From: Lachnospiraceae bacterium NSJ-143 | GTDB taxonomy: Bacteria > Bacillota > Clostridia > Lachnospirales > Anaerotignaceae | Direction: 5' to 3' | Assembly: GCA_022867625.1 (NCBI GenBank) | Contig: JALIFM010000002.1 | Location: 1-64,000 of the forward strand | Length of the DNA: 64,000 nucleotides | In this document: one piece after another, positions 1 to 7,868 of the stretch | How positions within the stretch are numbered: the stretch's first letter is position 1 | Layout of the letters: every line of letters starts with the position of its first letter | The notes under the pieces: model-generated | What the model saw: the letters and a program-made list of their open reading frames with translations, nothing else | What the model was told of the DNA's origin: nothing | Database searches by the model: none | Translations under genes and position numbers: made by a program

Positions 1-39
1 AGCAGATAATCAGTCCACAAAGGCTTGAACAAAGTGAAA

Positions 40-118
40 GCCAGCGTCATTAAGGCGCTGGCAGTAATAAGCCCTTATAGGGCTGGGTCATGCCACGTCT
101 TTTAGGCGTGGTCATGAC
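40..118 (+). mobile_element. Possible IS200/IS605 right end or omegaRNA-like hairpins
   Basis: Three hairpins follow each other closely: a 7-bp stem GCCAGCG/CGCTGGC (40-63), a 4-bp stem GCCC/GGGC (71-83), and a longer stem around CCACGTC/GGCGTGG flanked by GTCATG and TCATGAC (87-118). Consecutive hairpins of this kind, ending in a CCACG..CGTGG stem, are typical of the 3' end of tnpB elements, where they serve as transposase-recognised ends and as the omegaRNA scaffold. No tnpB reading frame can be followed to the left because the window starts there. The remainder of 1-341 holds no gene or further structure that I can support. Confidence 0.4.
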
Positions 119-341
119 TTCACATGAAATTGTTGTAAGATACTGTTCGTATATACCGTTATAAGGCAAATTGGATTTGAAAGAGTTATATGGACAATTG
201 TAAATAAGGTGCTATCATAGCCAAGGACATGAGCCAGTTAGGATGCGACTATCTCGCCTGCAAAGTAAGTTAACAAACTAAGCGGCATTTATATACTATT
301 ATTGCCTGCTTATATCAAGTCGGAAGCCACAAAAGGCCACA

Positions 342-893
342 TCAGGGATTAAAAAGAATCATGTGCAGTATTGCGGTTTCATTACCAACATTTTTGTATG
401 AATGGATGGTATCAGCTCTAAATCGTATGCTTTCGCCTCTTTCAACTACAAAGCTTTGACCGCCCGAATGAATCTCAATTCTGCCCGTAAAAATCGTTAT
501 AAATTCAGTGGTTCCCTTTAAGTGCGGTTCAGATTGCCAAAAGCTTCCTACATCTAATTCCAGATAATAGACTGCAAATCTACGGTTCTCGTTATCAGGG
601 AAAAGAGAGTAGTTTTTTACTTTTCCGCCATCTTCAAGCAAAGGCTGAATTTCGGACGTTTTCACAATCTCATATGGACTCTTTGGACGAACGGTTAAAG
701 CGTCAAACGGCACTTTCATTCCATTTGAAATTTTCCATAGTGTGGAAATAGTCGGATTCCCGTCACCACGTTCAATTTGTGCCAGCATACTCTTGCTGAT
801 ACCGCTAAGTCTTACAAGCTCGTCCATGCTCAATTTCTTTTCTTCACGCAGTCGTTTAATATTTTTAGCGACTATTATATTCATTGAATCCAA
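342..893 (-). CDS. XRE-family regulator with C-terminal cupin domain
   Basis: This is a 183-aa transcriptional regulator. Residues 10-64 form a Cro/CI-type helix-turn-helix with the usual SGISKSMLAQIERG recognition region. Residues 105-180 are a cupin beta-barrel that in this family binds a small ligand. It is divergent from a transporter operon, and the intergenic region holds a promoter overlapped by a perfect inverted repeat, so local control of the transporters by ligand-responsive repression is likely (inference). The start chosen is TTG at 891-893, because an AGGAG lies 10 nt upstream; the in-frame ATG nine bases later is too far from it. Regulators of this build commonly sit beside LysE-type exporters and amino-acid transporters, as here. 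Confidence 0.87.
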   Translation of the reverse strand: MDSMNIIVAKNIKRLREEKKLSMDELVRLSGISKSMLAQIERGDGNPTISTLWKISNGMKVPFDALTVRPKSPYEIVKTSEIQPLLEDGGKVKNYSLFPDNENRRFAVYYLELDVGSFWQSEPHLKGTTEFITIFTGRIEIHSGGQSFVVERGESIRFRADTIHSYKNVGNETAILHMILFNP

Positions 894-911
894 AAAAATC
901 GCTCTCCTATC

Positions 912-967
912 TTGACATTATAATGCACTAGATATATTATTATATCGTACCAGTGCGATATAATAAT
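912..967 (+). promoter_or_regulatory. Sigma-A promoter overlapped by 12-bp inverted-repeat operator
   Basis: TTGACA (912-917), a 17-nt spacer and TATTAT (935-940) form a near-consensus promoter reading toward the transporter operon. A perfect inverted repeat, ATTATTATATCG (936-947) and CGATATAATAAT (956-967) with an 8-bp spacer, covers the -10 element and the start region. This position suits repression. The neighbouring cupin-XRE protein is the obvious candidate to bind it. Confidence 0.75.
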
Positions 968-1026
968 CATTTTATACCATTATACAATTTTGCTTTAGGC
1001 TTGTAAAGAGGAAAGGAGCTATATTT

Positions 1027-1197
1027 ATGATTCCAAATTTTGAAGAGGAAAGGAAACTGTGCAAAGAATACAACAAAGGCGATTTCCATTTACTGCATGG
1101 TGAAGCCGTATCCGGTATTACAGGTTTTTTTGCCTGCAAATATGACTCTGAAAACTGGGAACAATGCGCACATAAGAGAGGCAGGTATAAACTATGA
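1027..1197 (+). CDS. 56-aa protein coupled to the transporter gene
   Basis: A short gene begins with ATG behind an AAAGGAG at 1011-1017 (9-nt spacing) and ends TGA at 1195-1197, sharing the four bases ATGA with the next gene's start. This is a classic translational-coupling arrangement and supports real translation. The product has no signal peptide or membrane segment and contains three cysteines (residues 12, 39 and 49). I do not recognise a family. It may be a regulatory leader peptide or a small partner of the transporter, or simply the remains of a larger enzyme gene; the clean ribosome binding site and the overlap favour a functional reading frame. Confidence 0.6.
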   Translation: MIPNFEEERKLCKEYNKGDFHLLHGEAVSGITGFFACKYDSENWEQCAHKRGRYKL

Positions 1198-2561
1198 AAC
1201 GGGAACATTTTTCATCACGACTGGGATTTATTTTAATCACCGCAGCCTGTTCCATTGGTTTGGGAAACATTTGGAGATTTCCCTATATAACCGGAAAGTA
1301 CGGCGGCGCGTCATTTGTTATTTTTTACTTGATTTTTTTAATCATATTGGGCCTGCCGATTGTAGTAATGGAATTTGCAGTGGGCCGGGCAAGTCAACGA
1401 AGTACGGCATTGTCATTTAATATTTTGGAGCCGAAAGGAACAAAATGGCACTGGTTTAAGTATTCAACAATCGTTGGAAATTATCTGCTGATGATGTTTT
1501 ATACGGTAATCAGTGGTTGGCTTTTTTACTACTTTTTAGAAATGGTTAAGGGCAGATTTCAGGGACTTACTTCAAACGAAATTTCTCATGTATACTTTGA
1601 GTTGCTTGGAAATCCAATTGCCATGATAGTTTGCTCGTTTGTTGTAATTTTTGCTTCGTTTGCTGTTTGTGCTATCGGTCTACAAAAAGGCGTTGAACGT
1701 GTTACAAAAATTATGATGTCATTCTTGTTTGGCCTTTTAATTGTTTTGGCTGTCAGGTCGGTCATGCTACCCAACGCGGAAACAGGGCTGCGTTACTATC
1801 TATATCCCGACTTTGGAAACATGCAGAAAATCGGTGTGGCTGAATGTATTTTTGCAGCAATGGGGCAGGCGTTTTTCACATTGAGTATTGGAATTGGTAC
1901 GCTGTCCGTATTTGGCAGCCGTATTGATAAAAGTCATTCTTTAACCAGTGATGCACTGTATATGGGAGTTCTCGACACTGTAGTTGCGCTTCTTGCAGGC
2001 TTAATTATTTTCCCGGCTTGTTTCAGCTTTGGTGTGGAGCCGGACAGCGGGCCAAATCTGTTATTTATTACTCTGCCGAATATTTTTAACGCCATGGGTA
2101 ACGGGCGTCTTTGGGGAAGCCTGTTTTTCCTGTTCATGGTGTTTGCCGCTATTTCCACCGTTATTGCGGTAATTGAAAATATAGTCACCTATGGAATGGA
2201 TTTAACAGGGTGCAGCAGAAAAAAATCCGTTTCTGTAAATCTTGTACTGTTACTATTGCTGTCATTGCCTTGCGTGTTTGGATTCAACATCTGGAAAAAT
2301 TTTGAACCGTTGGGAACTGGCACAAGTATCCTTGACTTAGAAGATTTTATTTTAAGCAATAACCTGCTTCCGTTGGGCAGTCTGGTTTTTCTTTTGTTTT
2401 GCACTCGTCGCTATGGGTGGGGCTGGAATGATTTTTACAAAGAAACGTCCATTGGAAAAGGATTACCATATCCCGGATTTGCAAGAAAGTACATCAGCTA
2501 TATCCTGCCAATTATCGTACTTATAATTTTCATCAGTGGTTATTTATCACTGTTGAAGTAG
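1194..2561 (+). CDS. Sodium-dependent transporter, neurotransmitter:sodium symporter family
   Basis: This 455-aa integral membrane protein belongs to the SNF/NSS (LeuT-fold) family, which imports amino acids or related amines with sodium. The hallmark first transmembrane segment GNIWRFPY is seen near residues 24-31, followed by GKYGGASF and the GLPIVVMEFAVGR segment; about eleven hydrophobic helices can be counted, matching short bacterial members. The start overlaps the preceding small gene by ATGA and the LysE-type gene follows after 12 nt, so the three form one operon behind the operator-controlled promoter. The substrate cannot be told from sequence; tryptophan, tyrosine and methionine/alanine transporters are known in this family. 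Confidence 0.93.
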   Translation: MKREHFSSRLGFILITAACSIGLGNIWRFPYITGKYGGASFVIFYLIFLIILGLPIVVMEFAVGRASQRSTALSFNILEPKGTKWHWFKYSTIVGNYLLMMFYTVISGWLFYYFLEMVKGRFQGLTSNEISHVYFELLGNPIAMIVCSFVVIFASFAVCAIGLQKGVERVTKIMMSFLFGLLIVLAVRSVMLPNAETGLRYYLYPDFGNMQKIGVAECIFAAMGQAFFTLSIGIGTLSVFGSRIDKSHSLTSDALYMGVLDTVVALLAGLIIFPACFSFGVEPDSGPNLLFITLPNIFNAMGNGRLWGSLFFLFMVFAAISTVIAVIENIVTYGMDLTGCSRKKSVSVNLVLLLLLSLPCVFGFNIWKNFEPLGTGTSILDLEDFILSNNLLPLGSLVFLLFCTRRYGWGWNDFYKETSIGKGLPYPGFARKYISYILPIIVLIIFISGYLSLLK

Positions 2562-2573
2562 AAAGAGGTTAAT

Positions 2574-3155
2574 ATGTTCCATTTATATGATTTTCTGATT
2601 TACTGTTTTATTACGGCTTACACGCCGGGTGCAAATAATCTGTTGTCCATGAGCAATGCAATACGCTTGGGGTTCCGTCGGAGCGTTCGCTTTAATCTGA
2701 GCATACTGGCCGGATTTGCAGTCGTCATGTCTGTGTGTACCGCATTTAGTGCAACACTTTATTCCTTTCTCCCAAAAGTGAAAATTATCATGCAGATATT
2801 AGGCGCTGCTTATATGCTGTACCTTGCTTGGAAAGTCTGGAAAAGTTCTTCTGAATTAAGTACAGACGGCGGCAAGGAGGCCAGCTTTCTTTCAGGCATG
2901 GTATTGCAATTTGCCAATCCCAAAATTTATATCTATGCAATTACAGCAATGTCGCTTTATATTTTACCAGTTTATCATTCTTTTGGTGCTTTGATAGGGT
3001 TTACTGTCATACTATCTGTGATTGGCGCTTCAAGCTCTTTTGTTTGGGCGTTGTTTGGAGCGGCATTCTGTAAATTCTTCTCTAAACACACAAGGCTGGT
3101 AAACGCTATTATGGCTCTTTTGCTTATTTACTGTGCTATTGCTCTATTTCTTTAA
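2574..3155 (+). CDS. LysE/RhtB-family amino-acid exporter
   Basis: This 193-aa protein has six predicted transmembrane helices and the family's N-terminal PGANNLLSMSNAIRLGFRRS region, with a later FANPKIY motif before helix 4. Members export amino acids such as lysine, threonine, homoserine or cysteine derivatives. An AAAGAGG precedes the start. It is the last gene of the small operon and a strong terminator follows about 60 nt later. An importer and an exporter under one ligand-binding regulator suggests homeostasis of, or protection against, one amino acid or analogue (inference). Confidence 0.9.
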   Translation: MFHLYDFLIYCFITAYTPGANNLLSMSNAIRLGFRRSVRFNLSILAGFAVVMSVCTAFSATLYSFLPKVKIIMQILGAAYMLYLAWKVWKSSSELSTDGGKEASFLSGMVLQFANPKIYIYAITAMSLYILPVYHSFGALIGFTVILSVIGASSSFVWALFGAAFCKFFSKHTRLVNAIMALLLIYCAIALFL

Positions 3156-3212
3156 TTGATAATCCACCAGAGCTTTGGAATAAGCCGCAACAGAATAATG
3201 AAAACGTCTGAA

Positions 3213-3250
3213 AGGGTGTAAGTGAAAAATCAATCACTTGCGCCTTTTTT
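3213..3250 (+). terminator. Rho-independent terminator after transporter operon
   Basis: GGTGTAAGTGA (3215-3225) pairs with TCACTTGCGCC (3234-3244), 11 bp with two G-T pairs, followed by TTTTTT. It closes the transporter operon and marks the start of the conjugative-element region. Confidence 0.85.
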
Positions 3251-3389
3251 AATGCGACAGTATATGAGCTATTCCGTTGAGGTTTGTATGCAATTACATA
3301 CAAGCGCAAAGCTATTGCATGTAAATGGGATAAACGAAAATATAACTGTTTTTTATTTATGGAATGTGCCAATAGAAGGAGGGATGAAA

Positions 3390-3848
3390 ATGATTACAGT
3401 AAAGCTGTTTGAGAAAAGCATGGTAGATGCGGATAACAAAATCATGGCCAGTATTACTCTGCCGTCAGAAGCAGAAGAAATAAAAGGGGTACTGCGGGCC
3501 GTGGGGATTGAATCGCCTTCTGACTGTCTGATAGACGATGTTGAGATATATGACGATTACATAGACTACGATTATATGGAAAACAACTTGTTTATCGAAG
3601 ATACAAATTTGAATGAATTAAATTATCTGGCAAACAGGCTTCTGGCGATGGACATAAATGAGAGATATAAATGGGGAGAATTGGCGGTGCAGCATGATTA
3701 CAGGACGTTTAAGGAATTAATCAGTCTGACGTTTGATCTGGAAGCAGCCAGTGTTATAAAGGACAGTTTTTATGACGGGGCTGTTCCGCAGGAATATATG
3801 ATACTGCATGAACAGGAGCAGGAAAGCAAAACGGATATGTTTATGTAG
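3390..3848 (+). CDS. ArdA-like antirestriction protein
   Basis: This 152-aa, highly acidic protein resembles ArdA, a DNA-mimic inhibitor of type I restriction enzymes that protects an incoming conjugative element. The visible signs are the LPSEAEEIKGVLRAVGIE segment near residues 23-40, an acidic stretch rich in D, E and Y (DDVEIYDDYIDYDYMEN), and the later LNELNYLANRLLAMD pattern typical of the family. The start at 3390 is chosen because AAGGAGGG ends 6 nt before it; the ATG at 3384 abuts the binding site, and the frame's further upstream extension lies over the terminator. A second related gene follows immediately. Confidence 0.72.
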   Translation: MITVKLFEKSMVDADNKIMASITLPSEAEEIKGVLRAVGIESPSDCLIDDVEIYDDYIDYDYMENNLFIEDTNLNELNYLANRLLAMDINERYKWGELAVQHDYRTFKELISLTFDLEAASVIKDSFYDGAVPQEYMILHEQEQESKTDMFM

Positions 3849-3867
3849 AAGGAAAGGGGATTAAATA

Positions 3868-4251
3868 ATGATACTTTTATATATAGCAAGCGAAGAATTA
3901 AGCAGACAGGACAGGGATATATGTGTCAGGATGAAGCTCCCTGCTTCCAAAGATGACATCTGGAGAGCAGCAGAAAAAGCGGAGATAGAAAGCCTTGATG
4001 ACTGTGAACTTTTAGAAGTATGCTGTGATTTGCAGGAGGCAGACAGCTTTTTGCATAGTCTTGAAATCTGGAACAATGATATTTTTGAGCTGAACTATTT
4101 TGGGTCTTTACTTGATTCGCTCGAATGTCAGGAAAGAAATATTTTTCTCGAAAAAGTGAAGTCCGGTCAATTCAAGGATGTAGCTGAGGCTAACAGGTGG
4201 ATTTTTTCGGAAGACTCTATGGGAGCAGATAAGAATATTGTAGATGAATAG
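3868..4251 (+). CDS. Second ArdA-like antirestriction protein, short form
   Basis: This 127-aa acidic protein shares the ArdA-like pattern of its upstream neighbour: LPASKDDIWRAAEKAEI near residues 24-40, an acidic DDCELLEVCCDLQEAD stretch, and IFELNYFGSLLDSLE. It is shorter than full ArdA (about 165 aa) and has a different acidic surface, so it may act on a different enzyme or be a derived regulator. It lies 19 nt after the first copy, with a good AAGGAAAGGGG binding site, and before a DNA adenine methylase, so the three may form an anti-restriction unit. Confidence 0.6.
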   Translation: MILLYIASEELSRQDRDICVRMKLPASKDDIWRAAEKAEIESLDDCELLEVCCDLQEADSFLHSLEIWNNDIFELNYFGSLLDSLECQERNIFLEKVKSGQFKDVAEANRWIFSEDSMGADKNIVDE

Positions 4252-4280
4252 TAGAAGCGAAATATATGAAAGAAGGTGAC

Positions 4281-5249
4281 ATGTGTGTGATAAACAGCTT
4301 TTTCCCCTGGATTGGGGGTAAAAAATTATTGAGGGATATAATATTAGAACGGTTCCCTATAAACTATGACAGGTACATAGAAGTGTTCGGCGGCGCGGCG
4401 TGGATTCTGTTTGCCAAACAACCGGAGCCATTTGAGGTCTATAATGATTATAACTCGGATTTAACAAATCTGTTTTATGTAATCAAATATAGACCTCTTG
4501 CCTTTTTGGAGGAACTTGGCTGGCTGCCGTTAAACGGACGGGAGGAATTCGATCTCCTTCTGGACTGGAACAGGAAAAAGGATTTTTCACTGCCGTACCT
4601 GAAAGATGAAATGAGCTTGGCCAAAAGGTATTTGAAGGATGTGGAATACAGGGAGTATACGGAAATGCTGGAGGAAAAGTCAAAGCTTGGGGATGTCCGC
4701 AGGGCCGTTATCTTTTATAAACTGATAAGGTACAGCTATGCGGGTGAGAGTACCAGCTACAACGCACAGCCCACAAATATCATGCAGACATATAAAACCA
4801 TATGGCTGGCTAACAGGAGACTGAACGAAAACGGTGCCAAAAGCACAAAAGAACTGCAAAAAGCGGATGGCATAGCCGGAAAAGGCGTTATCATTCAAAA
4901 CCGCAGCTATGAAACGCTGGTACCTATGTTTGACAGGCCGTCAGCGTTTTTTTACTGCGACCCGCCTTATTATGGAACAGAGAAGCTCTATATGGAGCGG
5001 TTTTCTCTGGATGACCATTATAGCCTTAACAGGATACTGAGCAGTATACAGGGCAGGTTTATGCTATCTTATAATGACTGTGAATTTATACGGGATTTGT
5101 ATAAGGATTTCAATATAGAAACTGTGGAACGCCTGAACAGCATATCCCAGCGGTACGATCCGGGTAATATGTTTAAAGAAGTGCTGATTGCCAACTATGA
5201 CATGAATGAAAGGAGGAAAAAACAGCCAAGCCAGCTGTCACTGCTGTAA
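4281..5249 (+). CDS. D12-class DNA adenine-N6 methyltransferase (Dam-like)
   Basis: This is a SAM-dependent adenine methyltransferase of about 322 aa. The N-terminal SFFPWIGGKKLLRDII segment and EVFGGAAWILFA (SAM-binding motif I) are followed near residue 227 by the catalytic DPPY in the order expected for class D12 enzymes. There is no endonuclease next to it, so it is probably a solitary methylase that marks the element's DNA against host restriction, in keeping with the ArdA-like neighbours. The start is uncertain: ATG at 4281 is taken, but GTG at 4287 has the better distance (8 nt) to AAGGTG, and ATG at 4266 is possible without a clear binding site. Confidence 0.87.
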   Translation: MCVINSFFPWIGGKKLLRDIILERFPINYDRYIEVFGGAAWILFAKQPEPFEVYNDYNSDLTNLFYVIKYRPLAFLEELGWLPLNGREEFDLLLDWNRKKDFSLPYLKDEMSLAKRYLKDVEYREYTEMLEEKSKLGDVRRAVIFYKLIRYSYAGESTSYNAQPTNIMQTYKTIWLANRRLNENGAKSTKELQKADGIAGKGVIIQNRSYETLVPMFDRPSAFFYCDPPYYGTEKLYMERFSLDDHYSLNRILSSIQGRFMLSYNDCEFIRDLYKDFNIETVERLNSISQRYDPGNMFKEVLIANYDMNERRKKQPSQLSLL

Positions 5250-5318
5250 AGATAAATTGACAAAGGACATGAGAAATATTACACTTGTTCTATGATTAGC
5301 AGAGGGAGGAAGATAAGA

Positions 5319-5729
5319 ATGAGTTATGATTTAATGGTATTTGAGCTGAAAAAAGCGCCAAAATCAAAAGCGGAGTTTCTGGAATGGTACAGTAAGCAGA
5401 CAGAATGGTCTGAAGATCACGATTACCAGTCAATTAGTGTTGCTTCCCCAAGCCTGCAAAACTGGTTTATGGAAATGAAAGAAATATACCCGCCTATGAA
5501 CGGTGAGTACGCTCCAAGTGATGAGATGCTTGATAAGGATGAAAGCCTTGAAAGCAGGCTGACGGATTACTGTATCGGACATGATGTCATTTATGCGGCT
5601 TTTGCTTGGTCTGAATCCGAGAATGCATACCTTCTTATGAAATCATTGTCTCAAAAGCATGGCGTAGGATTTTTCGACGTAAGCGGGGATGGAGACATAA
5701 TACTGCCGGATGGCAGTGAAGTAGATTAA
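5319..5729 (+). CDS. Conserved hypothetical protein of conjugative elements
   Basis: This 136-aa soluble protein starts MSYDLMVFELKKAPKSK behind GAGGGAGGA with 8-nt spacing, which decides for 5319 over the upstream ATG. It is acidic and contains the EWYSKQTEWSEDHDY segment. Proteins beginning this way occur widely as small hypothetical or immunity-like proteins in Firmicutes, but no biochemical role is known to me. It has no membrane segment or metal motif. Its place among accessory genes of the element suggests an accessory or protective role. Confidence 0.65.
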   Translation: MSYDLMVFELKKAPKSKAEFLEWYSKQTEWSEDHDYQSISVASPSLQNWFMEMKEIYPPMNGEYAPSDEMLDKDESLESRLTDYCIGHDVIYAAFAWSESENAYLLMKSLSQKHGVGFFDVSGDGDIILPDGSEVD

Positions 5730-5751
5730 CAGAAAGAGGCGCAAAGCAGAA

Positions 5752-5925
5752 ATGTACTATACATGTATGAGATGCAGATATACCTTTAAGACAGAATCAG
5801 AGCCTGACCGATGCCCTGACTGCGGATATAATGAAGTGAGAACATCGACAGAAAAGGAAAAGGAAGAGTATGAGTCATTTCGTAAGGAATTCAATCAGGT
5901 TCCAATAGAGGACAGGTCTGTATAA
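5752..5925 (+). CDS. Small zinc-ribbon protein
   Basis: This 57-aa protein holds two CxxC knuckles (YTCMRC near residues 4-8 and CPDC near residues 22-25), the signature of a rubredoxin/FmdB-like zinc ribbon, followed by a charged, helical tail rich in E and K. It starts 22 nt after the preceding gene, although the binding site (GAAAGAGG) is only moderate and distant. Such small ribbons are frequent between larger genes of clostridial conjugative elements and probably bind nucleic acid or a protein partner. Confidence 0.6.
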   Translation: MYYTCMRCRYTFKTESEPDRCPDCGYNEVRTSTEKEKEEYESFRKEFNQVPIEDRSV

Positions 5926-5984
5926 GTATACTAAGGAATCTGTGAAAGCAGGGCCTTATTTTTTTGCAGAAAGGCAGGAGATAA

Positions 5985-6224
5985 ATGGAGGTAATGAGCT
6001 ATAGAATTGTGGATGACAAGGGCAGGATACTGTTTCCGGCGCAAATGAAGGAGATGTCCTGCATGCAGAAGATTGATGTTGTCCAGAAAATATGTCTGGA
6101 AAATACGATGATTACCAATAAAGCAGCACTTGAAGATGTTGATCCGATAGAGCTGCTGGAAAACAGAATCAGAAAGGAGAAGGAAGAAAAAACAGCGGAG
6201 AGTCAGATACAATTACGTGAATGA
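5985..6224 (+). CDS. Small hypothetical protein, conjugative element
   Basis: This 79-aa protein has an AGGAG four bases before its ATG; a second start at 5994 is also possible behind GGAGG. The N-terminal half (SYRIVDDKGRILFPAQM) resembles a small beta-rich domain, and the C-terminal third is a charged helix. I do not recognise the family. It sits in the compact run of accessory genes. Confidence 0.5.
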   Translation: MEVMSYRIVDDKGRILFPAQMKEMSCMQKIDVVQKICLENTMITNKAALEDVDPIELLENRIRKEKEEKTAESQIQLRE

Positions 6225-6299
6225 AAAAATAACAGCAATAAAAAGGTGAAGGGAATTCTTCGGATAAGAAGCCCTTCTTTTTTTATTTCGGGAAAGGGA

Positions 6300-6593
6300 A
6301 TGGTAGAAATGAATAGTATTCAAAAGGCTCTGAAAGAGTACATGGATTCCATTGAGTTTCAGGAGGACTGTGACAGCATACGCTCAGGCTATATATTGAA
6401 GGAGGATTCTCTGCCGACAGATATGGAAATTGAACGGCTGGCTGTTGAGGAAAAGGAAAAAGAGCTGATTATCGAAAAGGAGTGTATGGAAAAAGGACAT
6501 GATCTGGCTGACGAGGAAGAAATAGGCGGCAGGATATGGGTTTACTGCAAACGCTGCGGTGACTGGATAGAGAAGATTAAAAAAGATGAGTGA
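6300..6593 (+). CDS. Small protein with C-terminal zinc-finger-like motif
   Basis: This protein of about 97 aa has an acidic helical N-terminus and a C-terminal metal-site pattern: CMEKGHD followed by YCKRCGDW, giving one Cys, one His and a CxxC. ATG 6300 sits right behind GAAAGGG, and ATG 6309 three codons later has better spacing, so either may be used. The longer open frame from GTG 6246 has no ribosome binding site and is unlikely. The function is unknown. Confidence 0.55.
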   Translation: MVEMNSIQKALKEYMDSIEFQEDCDSIRSGYILKEDSLPTDMEIERLAVEEKEKELIIEKECMEKGHDLADEEEIGGRIWVYCKRCGDWIEKIKKDE

Positions 6594-6606
6594 AGGAGGC
6601 AGGAGT

Positions 6607-7650
6607 ATGAATCATTTAAAACAAAAGCTGTTGACAAAAGTGGCAGCAGTGGCAATGCTTGTTTTTATGTTGCCGTTACCCGTTTTCGCATCAGCAGAAA
6701 TACAGGAAAATACGGCTGTGCAGCAAGAACAGCAGATTTTGGCTCCTATATCAGTTGAGCGAAAAAATGTTGACGGCAAGGCATATCTTATAAGGGTTTA
6801 TGAGCTTCCGGCAGAAGCGGATATCAAAGCAGCCGAACAGGAAAAGGTTGTGCAGGACAGCTATACATTTTCGCATCTGACCACAGAGAAGGAAATCAAT
6901 GAAAATACGACATCTAAAAATGTGACAGAAGAAGTAAAGGTAGAAACTCAGTCTAAAAATTTAGAGGATGTGATAAAACAGCTGCCGTCCACGAAAGATT
7001 ATTCCGTGGACGGATATACGGGGAAAATTGTACTGGATACCGGAAGCATAGCAACAGAGGTGGCGGGATACACCACAAGGAATTATACGGTTTCAACCGT
7101 AAAAGAATATTCGGGTTTAATGTACGCCGATCCGTCCTTTGTTTCTCAGACGGCTGTAAAAGACGGGTATACCCTTCCTTTGACAGACATCAATTGGGTG
7201 GTTATGGGAACGGGGCTGGCAGGAGATTCACTGGTGCCGACAGAATACAAGGCAACAGCCACCTATGCAAAGACATTTTCGAGCCAGGTGCCTACGGGGT
7301 ATATATCCACAGCGAGATACACTGGAACGGTAATAAAAACAGAACCGGGTACTGTGTGCTACACCGTAACGTACATTGGAACGCCAATGGAAAAGGAAGG
7401 AATAAGCTTTTTGTGGATTATAACATTTATCGCGGCGCTGGTCTTGTTAGCGTGTGCTGTGACACTTACTATACTGTACCTGCGTTTGAAAAAAGGCGCG
7501 GATATTTATAACCTGATAGATAAAGAGTATATAAAATTAGGGCATCAGTCTGTGGACTTCCTGTTCTCATATGGGAGATACAGGATGGTGATGAAAAGGC
7601 TCTGGATAGGTACGAAGGATATCCTGATTTTTATAGGAAAGAATTATTAA
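6607..7650 (+). CDS. Secreted, membrane-anchored protein with altered C-terminus
   Basis: A 347-aa product begins with a signal peptide (hydrophobic core VAAVAMLVFMLPLPVFA), carries about 230 residues of exported beta-rich sequence, and has one transmembrane helix near residues 268-290 (LWIITFIAALVLLACAVTL). This is the layout of surface proteins in clostridial conjugative elements, possibly part of the mating apparatus. GGAGG seven bases upstream fixes the start. The last 35 or so residues, beyond about 7550, are read out of frame from a truncated neighbouring gene, so a deletion has replaced the natural C-terminus. The membrane-spanning part is intact and the protein may still function. Confidence 0.7.
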   Translation: MNHLKQKLLTKVAAVAMLVFMLPLPVFASAEIQENTAVQQEQQILAPISVERKNVDGKAYLIRVYELPAEADIKAAEQEKVVQDSYTFSHLTTEKEINENTTSKNVTEEVKVETQSKNLEDVIKQLPSTKDYSVDGYTGKIVLDTGSIATEVAGYTTRNYTVSTVKEYSGLMYADPSFVSQTAVKDGYTLPLTDINWVVMGTGLAGDSLVPTEYKATATYAKTFSSQVPTGYISTARYTGTVIKTEPGTVCYTVTYIGTPMEKEGISFLWIITFIAALVLLACAVTLTILYLRLKKGADIYNLIDKEYIKLGHQSVDFLFSYGRYRMVMKRLWIGTKDILIFIGKNY

Positions 7651-7850
7651 ACATTACAGTTAACGGAGAAGAAATAGAGGCAATGGTTTATATCATGAAT
7701 GATAATCAGATAGGAATGCCAACGCAGAGATATTTGGATGCTATTTTGGAGGGATATGAAGCGGGAGGGCTGGACCCTTCAGCCTTGGAGAAAGCATTGG
7801 ACATTTCAATCCAACAGATGGAGCAGACAGAGAACAGACTGGATTATTAA
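7545..7850 (+). pseudogene. C-terminal remnant of gamma-glutamylcyclotransferase-like (AIG2) gene
   Basis: In the frame of 7584, different from that of the membrane protein, the translation reads PVLIWEIQDGDEKALDRYEG and then YPDFYRKELL, followed by EAMVYIMND and a TRYLDAILEGYEAG-like segment. This is the second half of an AIG2/GGCT-fold protein, in which the LDRYEGYP and MVYIMN blocks are hallmarks. The N-terminal half with the YGSNL loop that binds substrate is missing. The upstream membrane-protein gene runs straight into it, so one deletion near 7545-7560 joined the two genes. TAA at 7848 ends the remnant, and there is no plausible start of its own. Confidence 0.8.
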
Positions 7851-7868
7851 AGAAAAGATGGTGATGAT

